This document shows positions 21,573-29,155 of a stretch of DNA of 64,000 bases, in pieces. The DNA is from Neisseria shayeganii 871 (GTDB lineage Bacteria; Pseudomonadota; Gammaproteobacteria; Burkholderiales; Neisseriaceae). The DNA lies in NCBI RefSeq assembly GCF_000226875.1, contig NZ_JH164926.1, forward strand, positions 559,532 through 623,531, in the 5' to 3' direction. Each line of letters starts with the position of its first letter. Positions within the stretch are counted from its first letter, which is position 1. The translations under genes were made by a program, and so were the position numbers. A model generated the notes under the pieces. The model worked only from the letters and a program-made list of their open reading frames with translations. It searched no databases and had not been told where the DNA came from.

Positions 21573-21581
21573 GGCTTGGAA

Positions 21582-21662
21582 ATGCGAAAACTGATGGATT
21601 GGCTGGCCTGTGAGATCGGGCTGGTGGACGTGACGAAACAGCGTGGCGAGGTGTCGGAATGA
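21582..21662 (+). CDS. 26-residue ORF coupled to the next gene
   Basis: MRKLMDWLACEIGLVDVTKQ... ends in an ATGA overlap with the next start. It is supported only by tight packing. Confidence 0.3.
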   Translation: MRKLMDWLACEIGLVDVTKQRGEVSE

Positions 21663-21913
21663 AGTACCCGAAAACAGAAACCAAGACCAATAGCGCGGGG
21701 TGGATACAAGGTAACAGCCTGAACACCCGCAACAGCTACGGCGAATTTACCTGGAGCATCAAACGGCACAAAGGCCATCCGGTGGCTGTTATCAGCCGCA
21801 GGGGCAAGCTGTATTGCCGTTTACGGATGCCGCCGGGCGTTGGTTATCGGGTAATGCAGCAGGACATTGTGGACTGGTTGAACGACCGCTTGTGCTGCGA
21901 GGTATCGGAATGA
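21659..21913 (+). CDS. Hypothetical phage protein, 84 residues
   Basis: It contains a beta-rich segment (YGEFTWSIKRHKGHPVAVIS, then RRGKLYCRLRM) and a helical end (YRVMQQDIVDWLNDRLCCEV). The stop overlaps the rusA start (ATGA), so the two are coupled. No family is recognised. Confidence 0.5.
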   Translation: MKYPKTETKTNSAGWIQGNSLNTRNSYGEFTWSIKRHKGHPVAVISRRGKLYCRLRMPPGVGYRVMQQDIVDWLNDRLCCEVSE

Positions 21914-22389
21914 AAAAGACCCTGCTCTTCCGCGTGAACGGCCAGCCACAAGGAAAAGGCCGACCGCGCAGCACCAAAGGCGGCCGCCACTACACGCCGG
22001 CAAAAACCCGACAATACGAGGCTGGAATCCGGGCGGCGGCGATGAAGGCGGCCCAGCTGCAAGGTTGGTTGAAATCGGACGAGCCGCTGCGGGTGCATAT
22101 CGGAGCATGGTTTGCCGTGCCGAAAAGCTGGAGCAAGAAGAAGCGTGCGGCGGCGATGGCGGGCAATCTGTATCCGACCGGAAAGCCGGATGCCGACAAC
22201 ATCGGCAAGGCCGCCTGTGATGCCTTGAATGAAATCGCCTACCACGACGACAGCCAGGTGGTGGAGTGCATTATCCGCAAGCGCTACTGCTTTATGCAGG
22301 ATGATGTGCCGCACATCACGGTGTTTGTGGAGCGGATGCCGACGATGGACGAAATGAAGGCAGAAGCGTTGGCGCGGGAGGCGGCCTGA
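21910..22389 (+). CDS. rusA: RusA-family Holliday junction resolvase
   Basis: 159 residues. FRVNGQPQGKGRPRSTKGGR at the N-terminus and the acidic cluster KPDADNIGKAACDALN...YHDDSQV are the RusA signature; the Asp residues bind the catalytic metals. It cuts Holliday junctions and branched DNA before packaging. It follows the replication genes, as in many lambdoid phages. Confidence 0.95.
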   Translation: MKKTLLFRVNGQPQGKGRPRSTKGGRHYTPAKTRQYEAGIRAAAMKAAQLQGWLKSDEPLRVHIGAWFAVPKSWSKKKRAAAMAGNLYPTGKPDADNIGKAACDALNEIAYHDDSQVVECIIRKRYCFMQDDVPHITVFVERMPTMDEMKAEALAREAA

Positions 22390-22390
22390 A

Positions 22391-22996
22391 ATGGCGATTG
22401 AGGCAGCCGTCATCAAAACCCCCGCCGGCACATTGGCCCCGGCCACGGTGGCGGATGCGGAAATCTTGCGCGAACTGAAAATAGGCAAACCCTACCGCGT
22501 CAAGGTCACGCAGATGTCCAACCGAAGCTATCAGCACCACAAGCTGTTTTTCGGCGGTCTGCTGCCCTTGGCCTACCAATACTGGCAGCCCACCGGCGGC
22601 ATGGTAACGGAGGGCGAAAAGAAGCTGGTGGAGCAGTTCGCCCGCCGCCTTGAATCCCTGCACAACAGCGGCGGCCTGTTTCTGGAATTTGCCGAGGCAT
22701 TTGTTTTGCAAGTAGCAGTCAAGCGCGGCGAGAAAGTAGGTGCGGTGCTGCACGATATGGAAGCCTTCCGCCGCTGGCTGACGATGGAAGCGGGCTATTT
22801 TGAGGTGTACGAAACGCCAGCCGGCATCCGCAAAGAGCCGATGAGCATCAGCTTTGCCAGCATGGATCAGGAGACGTTCAACGCCTTTTACCGCAACTGC
22901 TTTCAGGTAGCCTGGAACATGATGCTGAGGGGCAAGTTTGAAAACGAAGAAGCCGCCCTGCGCGCGGCGGAAGAAATGATGGAGTTTGGATCGTGA
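22391..22996 (+). CDS. DUF1367 family phage protein
   Basis: 201 residues. SNRSYQHHKLFFGGLLPLAY, then WNMMLRGKFENEEAALRAAEEMMEF, fit the DUF1367 (NinB-region) family found in lambdoid early operons. A DUS lies inside (22902-22913). Function is unknown; the location suggests DNA metabolism. Confidence 0.85.
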   Translation: MAIEAAVIKTPAGTLAPATVADAEILRELKIGKPYRVKVTQMSNRSYQHHKLFFGGLLPLAYQYWQPTGGMVTEGEKKLVEQFARRLESLHNSGGLFLEFAEAFVLQVAVKRGEKVGAVLHDMEAFRRWLTMEAGYFEVYETPAGIRKEPMSISFASMDQETFNAFYRNCFQVAWNMMLRGKFENEEAALRAAEEMMEFGS

Positions 22997-23100
22997 AATT
23001 AAGTGAATTGGCTTTTTTGTTGGTATTCGGCATCCCTGCGGTGCTGTTGATGTGGGGCGGCACGCTGGTGCTGCTGCGCCGCTGGTGGAGGGGTTATTGA
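22993..23100 (+). CDS. 35-residue membrane peptide (GTG start)
   Basis: One hydrophobic helix (LAFLLVFGIPAVLLMWGGTLVLL) is followed by the basic end RRWWRGY. The GTG start overlaps the DUF1367 stop (GTGA), and its stop overlaps the next ATG. Confidence 0.5.
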   Translation: MKLSELAFLLVFGIPAVLLMWGGTLVLLRRWWRGY

Positions 23101-23396
23101 TGAGCAAGATACGGCAAGCGGCACGCGGCCAGCAATGCCAAATCAGGCTGCCCGGCATCTGTAACCGCAACCCCGAAACCGTGGTGCTGGCGCATTACCG
23201 CATGGCCGGCACCTGCGGCACCGGGCTGAAACCGCCGGACTGGCAGGCGGCGTTTGCCTGTTCGGCCTGCCATGATGAGGCCGACCGCCGCACGCGGCTT
23301 ATGGATGCGGAAGAAGCGCGGCTGGCCCACGCAGAAGGCGTGATGCGGACACAGCAGATTTTGGTGGAAATGGGATTGTTGGGAGTGAAGGGATGA
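23100..23396 (+). CDS. DUF1364 family protein, HNH-like nuclease
   Basis: 98 residues with Cys/His positions typical of DUF1364: CQIRLPGICNRNPETVVLAHYR, then FACSACHDEADRR (spread over a zinc-finger-like fold). Relatives include the NinX/lambda-region nucleases with an HNH-like core. The start overlaps the previous stop (TGATG type). Confidence 0.85.
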   Translation: MSKIRQAARGQQCQIRLPGICNRNPETVVLAHYRMAGTCGTGLKPPDWQAAFACSACHDEADRRTRLMDAEEARLAHAEGVMRTQQILVEMGLLGVKG

Positions 23397-23932
23397 ACGA
23401 ACAGGCACTATTTGGCAGCGTGGAAGAAGCGCTGACTTTTGCGTTTCACTATTCGGCCGAGCAGTCGCCGCGCACGCCGATGACGGCCTTGGCGCAAGGT
23501 GGTGCAATCGGCAGCGGAAAAGGCTTGCACGGCGTGGACGGAGCGGCACAGGCCGCCATGATATTAAACAAGCTGGATGCCTTGCCCAAAGAGCAGCGCT
23601 GGGCGCTGACGGTACGATTTGGAGATGTGGAACGCGAATGCCCGTGCTGCGGCCATCCTGCCAAAAGCAATGAATGGAAAGATGCGGTTGATGGCTTGTC
23701 TTGGTGTGTGGAACTTGAGGGTATCCCGAAGCAGATGCGCCATGCGATGATTGCGAAGGTATTGTGCCGGCAGCCCCATAATTTCAGAGCTGATTGTGAG
23801 CGATACGGATTGGTATTGCGCACCCTGAATCGGCAGAAAAATTCACTAAAAACCAGATTGAATGCACTTGAGCGAAAAGGGTTAGATGAAATGCGTGATA
23901 TTTTGTTCGACCTACTCCCTAATGCTGCATAG
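23393..23932 (+). CDS. Candidate late regulator in Q position
   Basis: 179 residues. It has a zinc-finger motif CPCCGHPAKS (about residues 83-92), a further Cys in CRQPHNFRADCERYG, and a helical C-terminus. It is the last gene of the rightward early operon, and an intrinsic terminator and the late operon follow. That is the place of Q-type antiterminators, some of which carry zinc motifs. Similarity is not strong enough for a firm call. Confidence 0.5.
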   Translation: MNEQALFGSVEEALTFAFHYSAEQSPRTPMTALAQGGAIGSGKGLHGVDGAAQAAMILNKLDALPKEQRWALTVRFGDVERECPCCGHPAKSNEWKDAVDGLSWCVELEGIPKQMRHAMIAKVLCRQPHNFRADCERYGLVLRTLNRQKNSLKTRLNALERKGLDEMRDILFDLLPNAA

Positions 23933-23950
23933 TTTTATAAAGCGCTTGTA

Positions 23951-23972
23951 TTTGGCACAAATGTGTGCCAAA
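23951..23972. promoter_or_regulatory. Perfect 9-bp inverted repeat, operator-like
   Basis: TTTGGCACA-AATG-TGTGCCAAA lies 18 bp after the candidate late regulator and about 285 bp before the small divergent HTH gene. It lacks a T-run, so it is read as a protein-binding site near the presumed late promoter. Confidence 0.5.
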
Positions 23973-24028
23973 ATCGGTAGTAACTTGATACTGTGTATTC
24001 TTTCGCCCGAAAGATTTGTAAGATTCCC

Positions 24029-24057
24029 AGCCCATGCTTAATCGCGTGGGCTTTTTT
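24029..24057 (+). terminator. Intrinsic terminator after the early operon
   Basis: A 9-bp stem AGCCCATGC/GCGTGGGCT (one G-T pair) with a 6-nt loop and a TTTTTT run. If the upstream gene is a Q-type antiterminator, this could be the terminator it overrides. Confidence 0.8.
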
Positions 24058-24256
24058 GCATCTGGGCAATCTGCCGGCGCAGGGAGATCATCTCTGCCTT
24101 TAACTCCAGGTAGGCAACAGCGTATTGAGGTATGCCGTGGGTATTCCACCGGCTGATGTTTCGGGGGGCGATTTTGATGGCTCGTGATAACTCAGCTCGG
24201 GTCATGTGGGCATCATGCAAAAGCGAGTTGATTTTGTCGGTGTAGTCTTGCATCAT
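24038..24256 (-). CDS. Small HTH regulator between early and late operons
   Basis: 72 residues (or 71 from the second ATG). DKINSLLHDAHMTRAELSRA, then IKIAPRNISRWNTHGIPQYA, is a clear helix-turn-helix. A short Met/Gln-rich tail follows. No good ribosome site is seen, so the message may be leaderless. An inverted repeat lies just upstream (24266-24280). It probably represses its own promoter or the late promoter. Confidence 0.7.
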   Translation of the reverse strand: MMQDYTDKINSLLHDAHMTRAELSRAIKIAPRNISRWNTHGIPQYAVAYLELKAEMISLRRQIAQMQKSPRD

Positions 24257-24265
24257 GGATAATAT

Positions 24266-24280
24266 ATCTATATAATAGAT
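24266..24280. promoter_or_regulatory. Inverted repeat ATCTAT-ATA-ATAGAT upstream of the HTH gene
   Basis: Perfect 6-bp arms with a 3-bp centre in a very AT-rich gap between divergent genes (HTH at 24256, PAPS reductase-like at 24312). It is a likely operator for the HTH protein. Confidence 0.5.
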
Positions 24281-24311
24281 GATATGATAAATCAGATAGA
24301 GGTATTGGACA

Positions 24312-25013
24312 ATGGTTGCGCTATCTGGAGCCGACACCATCCGCGAGGTTGCCAAGCGACAAAAAAAGACCCTACTGGCATTTAGCACCGGCAAAGATGC
24401 GGTCGCGGCATATTTGGCCATCAAGGATCATTTTGAGGAGGTTGTCCCCTATTACCTATATCTCGTCCCCGGCCTTGAGTTTGTGGATGAGCAAATTGCC
24501 ATGTATGAGCGGCAGTTTGGTTTTAAGGTCACACAGCTGCCCCACCCGTCCGTACATCGCCTGCTTAACCATTTTATCTTCCAGCCGCCCCAAAATTGCG
24601 CGGTAATCGAAGATGCGGGTTTGCCGAATTTTGACTACACCGACATTCAGGCGGCCATGTGCCAGATGCACAAGCTGCCCAGGAAAACCCTAGTGGCTGA
24701 TGGCGTCCGCGCAGCGGATAGCCCAATGCGCCGCATTGCCATCAATACACATGGCAGCATTAGCTACAACCAGCTCAAATACCATCCGATTTGGGACTGG
24801 AAAAAGGCAGACTTGATTGAGTGTTTCAAAAAACACAACGTCAAGCTGGGAAGTGATTACAAAATCTTCGGCCGCTCGTTTGATGGGATTGATCTGCGGT
24901 TTTTGTTGCCGATCAAAAAGCACCATCCAAAGGATTATCAAAAAATCCTTGAGCTGTATCCGATGGCTGATTTAGAGGTTTTCCGCTGGGAGTGTGCAAA
25001 TGGCAAATATTGA
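24312..25013 (+). CDS. PAPS reductase-like phage protein
   Basis: 233 residues. The PP-loop motif LLAFSTGKDAVAAYLAIKDH near residue 20 belongs to the PAPS reductase/adenine nucleotide alpha-hydrolase fold. MCQMHKLPRKTLVADGVRAADS and HPIWDWKKADLIECFKKH fit the same family. No Cys pair for classical sulfate reduction is conserved. Phage members are thought to act in nucleic-acid or nucleotide modification (DndC-like), but no partner gene of that kind is seen here. Confidence 0.8.
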   Translation: MVALSGADTIREVAKRQKKTLLAFSTGKDAVAAYLAIKDHFEEVVPYYLYLVPGLEFVDEQIAMYERQFGFKVTQLPHPSVHRLLNHFIFQPPQNCAVIEDAGLPNFDYTDIQAAMCQMHKLPRKTLVADGVRAADSPMRRIAINTHGSISYNQLKYHPIWDWKKADLIECFKKHNVKLGSDYKIFGRSFDGIDLRFLLPIKKHHPKDYQKILELYPMADLEVFRWECANGKY

Positions 25014-25419
25014 CGTGAAAGCAAAACTGGAAGCTGCGAAGCAAAAGGCCAAGCAGGCCGTAGCCAAGCACAAGCGGTCGAAAGACCCAGCAGTCATCAT
25101 GCCGGAGCCAACCGGCAACCCGGAAGTAGACAGTAAAGCGGATTTGGATGCGGTACAACAAGGTTTCCGCGATCGCATCAAAAATGAAAGCAACCGCTTT
25201 GAACTGGCTACCGATAGCGAATATTGGTTTGCCGCCTGCTTCCAGACGCGGGAGCAAAAAGAAGCCTTTCTGAAGGCGATTGATTTGCTGGCGCATGGCG
25301 ATAAATACATTGATGGTCGCCTGCTGGCGGAAAAGCTCGGAATCACTCTGCCGGATGCGGATGTGCCGTATCGGACGGAAGGGAAGATTGATAAGGATTA
25401 TGCCCAGTTTGTCGATTGA
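25000..25419 (+). CDS. Hypothetical phage protein downstream of the PAPS gene
   Basis: 139 residues. The N-terminal third is a Lys/Ala-rich helix (KAKLEAAKQKAKQAVAKHKR). The rest (EYWFAACFQTREQKEAFLKA, then KYIDGRLLAEKLGI) is a small alpha/beta domain. The start overlaps the previous stop by 14 bp and follows GGGAG. This is a conserved phage protein of unknown role, often beside the PAPS reductase-like gene. Confidence 0.65.
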   Translation: MANIDVKAKLEAAKQKAKQAVAKHKRSKDPAVIMPEPTGNPEVDSKADLDAVQQGFRDRIKNESNRFELATDSEYWFAACFQTREQKEAFLKAIDLLAHGDKYIDGRLLAEKLGITLPDADVPYRTEGKIDKDYAQFVD

Positions 25420-25437
25420 CATTCTGGTTTTGGGATA

Positions 25438-25453
25438 GGTCGCTTTGGCGGCC
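25438..25453 (+). terminator. Hairpin before the small late peptides
   Basis: Stem GGTCGC/GCGGCC (one G-T pair) with a TTTG loop and a TTTTTT run, directly followed by a TTGGAGG ribosome site. Confidence 0.6.
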
Positions 25454-25472
25454 TTTTTTGTTGGAGGTTGAT

Positions 25473-25577
25473 ATGCGTGGTTTTATCACACTCGCCAATA
25501 ATGGCGGCATCATGTACACCAATGGCAATGGACGCAGGGCGAGTAGTAGTGCCAATGCGCGAACAAGTGGAAGCTGA
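25473..25577 (+). CDS. 34-residue Gly/Ser-rich peptide, first of a twin pair
   Basis: It begins MRGF and ends ARTSGS; the middle is Asn/Gly-rich (LANNGGIMYTNGNGRRA). Ribosome site TTGGAGGTTGAT. The next peptide has the same beginning and end. Confidence 0.5.
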   Translation: MRGFITLANNGGIMYTNGNGRRASSSANARTSGS

Positions 25578-25589
25578 AAGGAGCTTGAG

Positions 25590-25682
25590 ATGCGTGGATT
25601 TTTAGGGCGTGTTGCCGATGGCGTGCGTAATTTGGCGCGTCGTGCGGTAAGTGCTGTTCGCGGCCGCACAAGCGGATCGTAA
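25590..25682 (+). CDS. 30-residue basic peptide, second of the twin pair
   Basis: MRGFLGRVADGVRNLARRAV..., ending GRTSGS: an amphipathic Arg-rich helix. Strong AAAGGAGCTTGAG site. It shares both termini with the preceding peptide. It could bind membrane or nucleic acid; its role is unknown. Confidence 0.5.
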   Translation: MRGFLGRVADGVRNLARRAVSAVRGRTSGS

Positions 25683-25722
25683 GGCTGCTTGAAACTTTAA
25701 CCCCATGTAAGAAGGTTTTGTT

Positions 25723-26307
25723 ATGGCAAAGTGTGGGGCGAAAACCCGTTCAGGCGCCCCATGTCAGAACAATGCAATGGCAAACGGCAGGTGCCGACTT
25801 CATGGGGGAAAATCAACAGGCGCGCCTAAAGGTGGCAAGAATAACCTTAAGCCTGGTGCGCTTTATTCTGCCTACTATACGGATGAAGAAAAGCAGCTTG
25901 CTGATGGTTTGGAACTTGAAAGCATTGATGCGGAATTGAGGCTCTGCAAAATCCGGCTGAATCGAGCCTTGAAGCTGGAGGCGGAACAAGAGGCGGAAGC
26001 TCTGGAGCTTGAGCGGCTTGTTGAATCGCCTGCGGTGGTTGGTGGTATTGCGGTAACGGATGATCCGGATATGCCGCCTATCCAGCAGAAAACCTTTGTG
26101 CGGAAAGATTACGAGGCCATCATTCAGCGCTTACTTGGGCGTATTGAATCATTGACGGCCACTCGGCAGAGATTGATTGCTGGAATGTTGGATATTGAGC
26201 TGAAGCGCAATGAACTGGATGCTGTGAATGGCAGTGAAGCCGAATCGCAGCCGGTTGAAGTGGTGTTTCAAACAGTAGATGCGAGAAAGCCTGATGCCGA
26301 CGCTTAA
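25723..26307 (+). CDS. Terminase small subunit
   Basis: 194 residues. The N-terminal zinc-finger-like region MAKCGAKTRSGAPCQNNAMA...CRLHGGKSTGAPKG contains the HGGxSTGxP signature of one group of phage small terminases. A long helical region (ELRLCKIRLNRALKLEAEQE) follows, probably for oligomerisation. It recognises the packaging site and hands DNA to the large subunit encoded next. Confidence 0.85.
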   Translation: MAKCGAKTRSGAPCQNNAMANGRCRLHGGKSTGAPKGGKNNLKPGALYSAYYTDEEKQLADGLELESIDAELRLCKIRLNRALKLEAEQEAEALELERLVESPAVVGGIAVTDDPDMPPIQQKTFVRKDYEAIIQRLLGRIESLTATRQRLIAGMLDIELKRNELDAVNGSEAESQPVEVVFQTVDARKPDADA

Positions 26308-27562
26308 TGTTCCCCAATCAAAGTTTCTGGCAATGCCGCACAAGTTCCGCGCTTATGTGGCGGGATACGGCAGCGGTAAAACATGGGTTGGTTGCGACAG
26401 CTTGATGATCCATTGCCTGCGTTATCCAAAAATCAATGCCGGCTACTTTGCGCCCACCTATCCGCAGATTAGGGATATTTTTTATCCCACGGTGGAAGAA
26501 GTGGCGTTTGACTGCGGCCTGTCCGTCAGCATCAACCAATCGAATAAAGAAGTGCACGTTTACAGCGGCAGCCGATACCGCAGTACAGTAATTTGCCGTT
26601 CGATGGATAACCCCGCTTCGATTGTGGGCTTCAAAATCGGTCACGCCCTGTGCGACGAAATCGACACCATGAAGCGCGAGAAGGCGCGGGAAGCGTGGCG
26701 TAAGATCATTGCGCGGATGCGTTACAAGGTGGACGGGCTGCGCAACGGTATTGATGTGACTACCACGCCGGAGGGCTTCCAGTTCGTTTACGAGCAGTTT
26801 GTGAAGGCGGTGCGCGAGAAGCCGGAGCTGGGCAAGCTGTACGGCTTGATTCAGGCCAGCACTTACGACAACGCCGCCAACCTGCCGGATGATTACATTA
26901 CCTCCCTGAAGGCCAGTTATCCGCCGCAGTTGATTGAAGCCTACCTGAACGGGCAGTTCGTCAACCTGAACAGCGGTACGGTGTATTCAAACTTCGATCG
27001 TGAAGAAAACCATACCGATGCCGAGATGGAGCACGGCGAAGCCCTGCATATCGGCATGGACTTCAATGTGCTGAAAATGGCGGCCGTGGTGTATGTGATT
27101 CGGGACGGCAACCCGTATGCGGTGGCAGAACTGACCGATGTGCGCGATACACCGACAATGGCCGATTTGCTGAAAGAACGCTATGCCGGCCGCGCCATCA
27201 CGATTTACCCGGATGCCAGCGGCCAAAACCGCAGCAGCAAGAACTGGTCGCAGTCGGATATTTCCATTTTGAAGCAGGCTGGCTTTGTGATTCGTGTTGA
27301 CAGCACCAATCCGAGCGTAAAAGACCGGGTGAACAGCACGCAGGCCATGTTGTTGAACGGCAACGGCGAACGCAGGCTGAAAGTGAACACCCGAAACTGC
27401 CCGAGGCTGACCGAAGCAATGGAGCAGCAGGTGTACGACAACAACGGCGAGCCGGACAAAACCAGCGGCCATGACCATGTGACCGATGCCGGCACTTATC
27501 CGATTGTGAAGCTGTATCCGATCAAGAAGCCGGCTGTCGGCCGGAGTGATTTTCTACTGTAA
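26294..27562 (+). CDS. Terminase large subunit
   Basis: 422 residues from MPTLNVPQSKF (an upstream ATG at 26279 would add five). Walker A is AGYGSGKTWVG; Walker B is HALCDEIDTM; the nuclease domain shows DFNVLKMAAVV and IYPDASGQNRSSKNW acidic residues. It translocates and cuts phage DNA during head filling. The start lies inside the small-subunit gene. A hairpin follows the stop. Confidence 0.93.
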   Translation: MPTLNVPQSKFLAMPHKFRAYVAGYGSGKTWVGCDSLMIHCLRYPKINAGYFAPTYPQIRDIFYPTVEEVAFDCGLSVSINQSNKEVHVYSGSRYRSTVICRSMDNPASIVGFKIGHALCDEIDTMKREKAREAWRKIIARMRYKVDGLRNGIDVTTTPEGFQFVYEQFVKAVREKPELGKLYGLIQASTYDNAANLPDDYITSLKASYPPQLIEAYLNGQFVNLNSGTVYSNFDREENHTDAEMEHGEALHIGMDFNVLKMAAVVYVIRDGNPYAVAELTDVRDTPTMADLLKERYAGRAITIYPDASGQNRSSKNWSQSDISILKQAGFVIRVDSTNPSVKDRVNSTQAMLLNGNGERRLKVNTRNCPRLTEAMEQQVYDNNGEPDKTSGHDHVTDAGTYPIVKLYPIKKPAVGRSDFLL

Positions 27563-27579
27563 CCGCCTTGATGGCGGTT
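27561..27579 (+). terminator. Hairpin after terminase
   Basis: Stem AACCGCC/GGCGGTT with a TTGAT loop and a run of T, ending 18 bases before the portal start. Confidence 0.7.
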
Positions 27580-27597
27580 TTTTTATTGAGCAACCCT

Positions 27598-29004
27598 ATG
27601 GACGTATCGAGCAAAACCGGCGCAGTTTCCGCCATGCACGCCAAAAATACGGTGGTGCAGAGCCTGATGGGCGGAACCAGCGCCATGCGGGCGGCCGGCA
27701 AAACCTATCTGCCGCAATGGCCGCAGGAAAGCAAAGAGGCCTACGACATCCGCCTCAGCACCTCCACCCTGCTGCCGGTGATGGCCGAGACGCTGGGCCA
27801 AATGGTGGGCCGCGTGTTCTTCCGCGACATCGACACCGAACAGGTTTCAGACAGCCTGCTGCCGCTGCTGGATAACATCGACCTGCAAAACAACAATCTG
27901 CCGGTGTTCTGTTCGGCATGGTTTAAAGATGCATTGGCTTACGGCGCGTCTTATGTGTTGGTGGACTACCCCAGCGCCGAAGGCAACCGCACGCTGGCCG
28001 ATGACAAGGCGCTCGGGCTGCGACCGTATGCGGTGGCGGTGCGCAATGCCGATGTGATCGGTTTCCGCAGCGAGGTTCGGGCCGGCGTGCCGGTGTGTAC
28101 GCAGTTCCGTTACCGGCAGACCATTATCGAGCCGGACGGCGAGTTTGGCGAAAAGACGATTGAGCAAATCAACGTGTTGGAGCCGGGCTTGGTGCGCCGC
28201 TACCGCAAAAGCGACAAGGGCAGCTGGTATTTACACGGTGAAAACCTGCTGTCCGCCGGCGGCAATCCGCTGGATTATGTGCCGGTTGTTGAGCTGGTAC
28301 CTAATCCGACCGGCTTTTTTGTCGGCGAGCCGCCTCTGCTGGAGCTGGCGCACCTGAACATCAAGCACTGGCAAAGCCAAAGCGACCAGGACAACATCAC
28401 CCACTATGTTCGCGTGCCGCTGCTGTCTTACAGCGGATCGGAAAACCTTGAGTCGGTAGTGGCCGCCGCCGGCAACCTGTTGAGCTTGGGCATAGACGGC
28501 CAATTGAGCTACGTTGAGCACTCCGGAGCCGCCATCGCCGCCGGCGCAAGCAGTCTGGAAAAGCTGGAAGCCGATATGCAGGCCGCCGGTGCCAAGCTGT
28601 TGATTCGCTCCAAGCTGGCCTTGACAGATTCACAGGCGCGCGAAGAGCAAGGCAAAGAAATCAGCCTGCTGCGCCACTATGCCAATCTGCTTGAGGACGC
28701 CATCGGCCGCATGCTGGACATGATGGTGCGCTGGGTGGGTGAGCAAAGCGGCGGCACGGTGGAAATTTCCGGCAATATTGACGCCGACTTCAACCCCGCC
28801 GCCAGTCTGGACGTGTTGCTGAAGATGAACGCCGCCGGCTGCTTGTCCGACCAAACCCTGTTTGAAGAGGCCAAGCGGCGCGGTTTGGTGTCGAACATGG
28901 CTGAGTGGGAAACGGAAAAAGAACGCTTGGCCGAAGAGGCGGAAACGGCGGCCCCGGCAGGTATGGACTTTGGGCAAGGCGGGCAAGGCGATGACGAAAA
29001 ATGA
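27598..29004 (+). CDS. Portal protein (DUF4055 family)
   Basis: 468 residues from MDVSSKTGAVSAMHA. The DUF4055 features are clear: YLPQWPQESKEAYDIRLSTS, then FKDALAYGASYVLVDYP and LTDSQAREEQGKEISLLRHY. It forms the dodecameric ring through which DNA enters the capsid. The region between the terminase and MuF genes is the usual place. Confidence 0.9.
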   Translation: MDVSSKTGAVSAMHAKNTVVQSLMGGTSAMRAAGKTYLPQWPQESKEAYDIRLSTSTLLPVMAETLGQMVGRVFFRDIDTEQVSDSLLPLLDNIDLQNNNLPVFCSAWFKDALAYGASYVLVDYPSAEGNRTLADDKALGLRPYAVAVRNADVIGFRSEVRAGVPVCTQFRYRQTIIEPDGEFGEKTIEQINVLEPGLVRRYRKSDKGSWYLHGENLLSAGGNPLDYVPVVELVPNPTGFFVGEPPLLELAHLNIKHWQSQSDQDNITHYVRVPLLSYSGSENLESVVAAAGNLLSLGIDGQLSYVEHSGAAIAAGASSLEKLEADMQAAGAKLLIRSKLALTDSQAREEQGKEISLLRHYANLLEDAIGRMLDMMVRWVGEQSGGTVEISGNIDADFNPAASLDVLLKMNAAGCLSDQTLFEEAKRRGLVSNMAEWETEKERLAEEAETAAPAGMDFGQGGQGDDEK

Positions 29005-29155
29005 TGTGCACGTTATCCCGCTAAACGACTACCGCGAACACGATCAGAGCCGCGATTGCTGGTGCTGCCCTACGGTAAACGATGACGGCTTGGTGATTCA
29101 TCATGCGATGGACGGCCGCGAGCGCTACGAATCAGGCGAGATGCTGCTGCAATGA
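28991..29155 (+). CDS. Small Cys/His phage protein
   Basis: 54 residues: DCWCCPTVNDDGLVIHHAMDGRERYESGEMLL. The C-x-C-C...H pattern and the DGRERYE end match a small phage protein often found between portal and MuF genes. It overlaps the portal stop by 14 bp and the next start by 4. Confidence 0.7.
   Translation: MTKNDVHVIPLNDYREHDQSRDCWCCPTVNDDGLVIHHAMDGRERYESGEMLLQ

Noticed and set aside
23951..23972. Sigma-54 promoter (TGGCAC element)
   Set aside because: The TTGGCAC belongs to a perfect inverted repeat and no GC element at the required distance is present.
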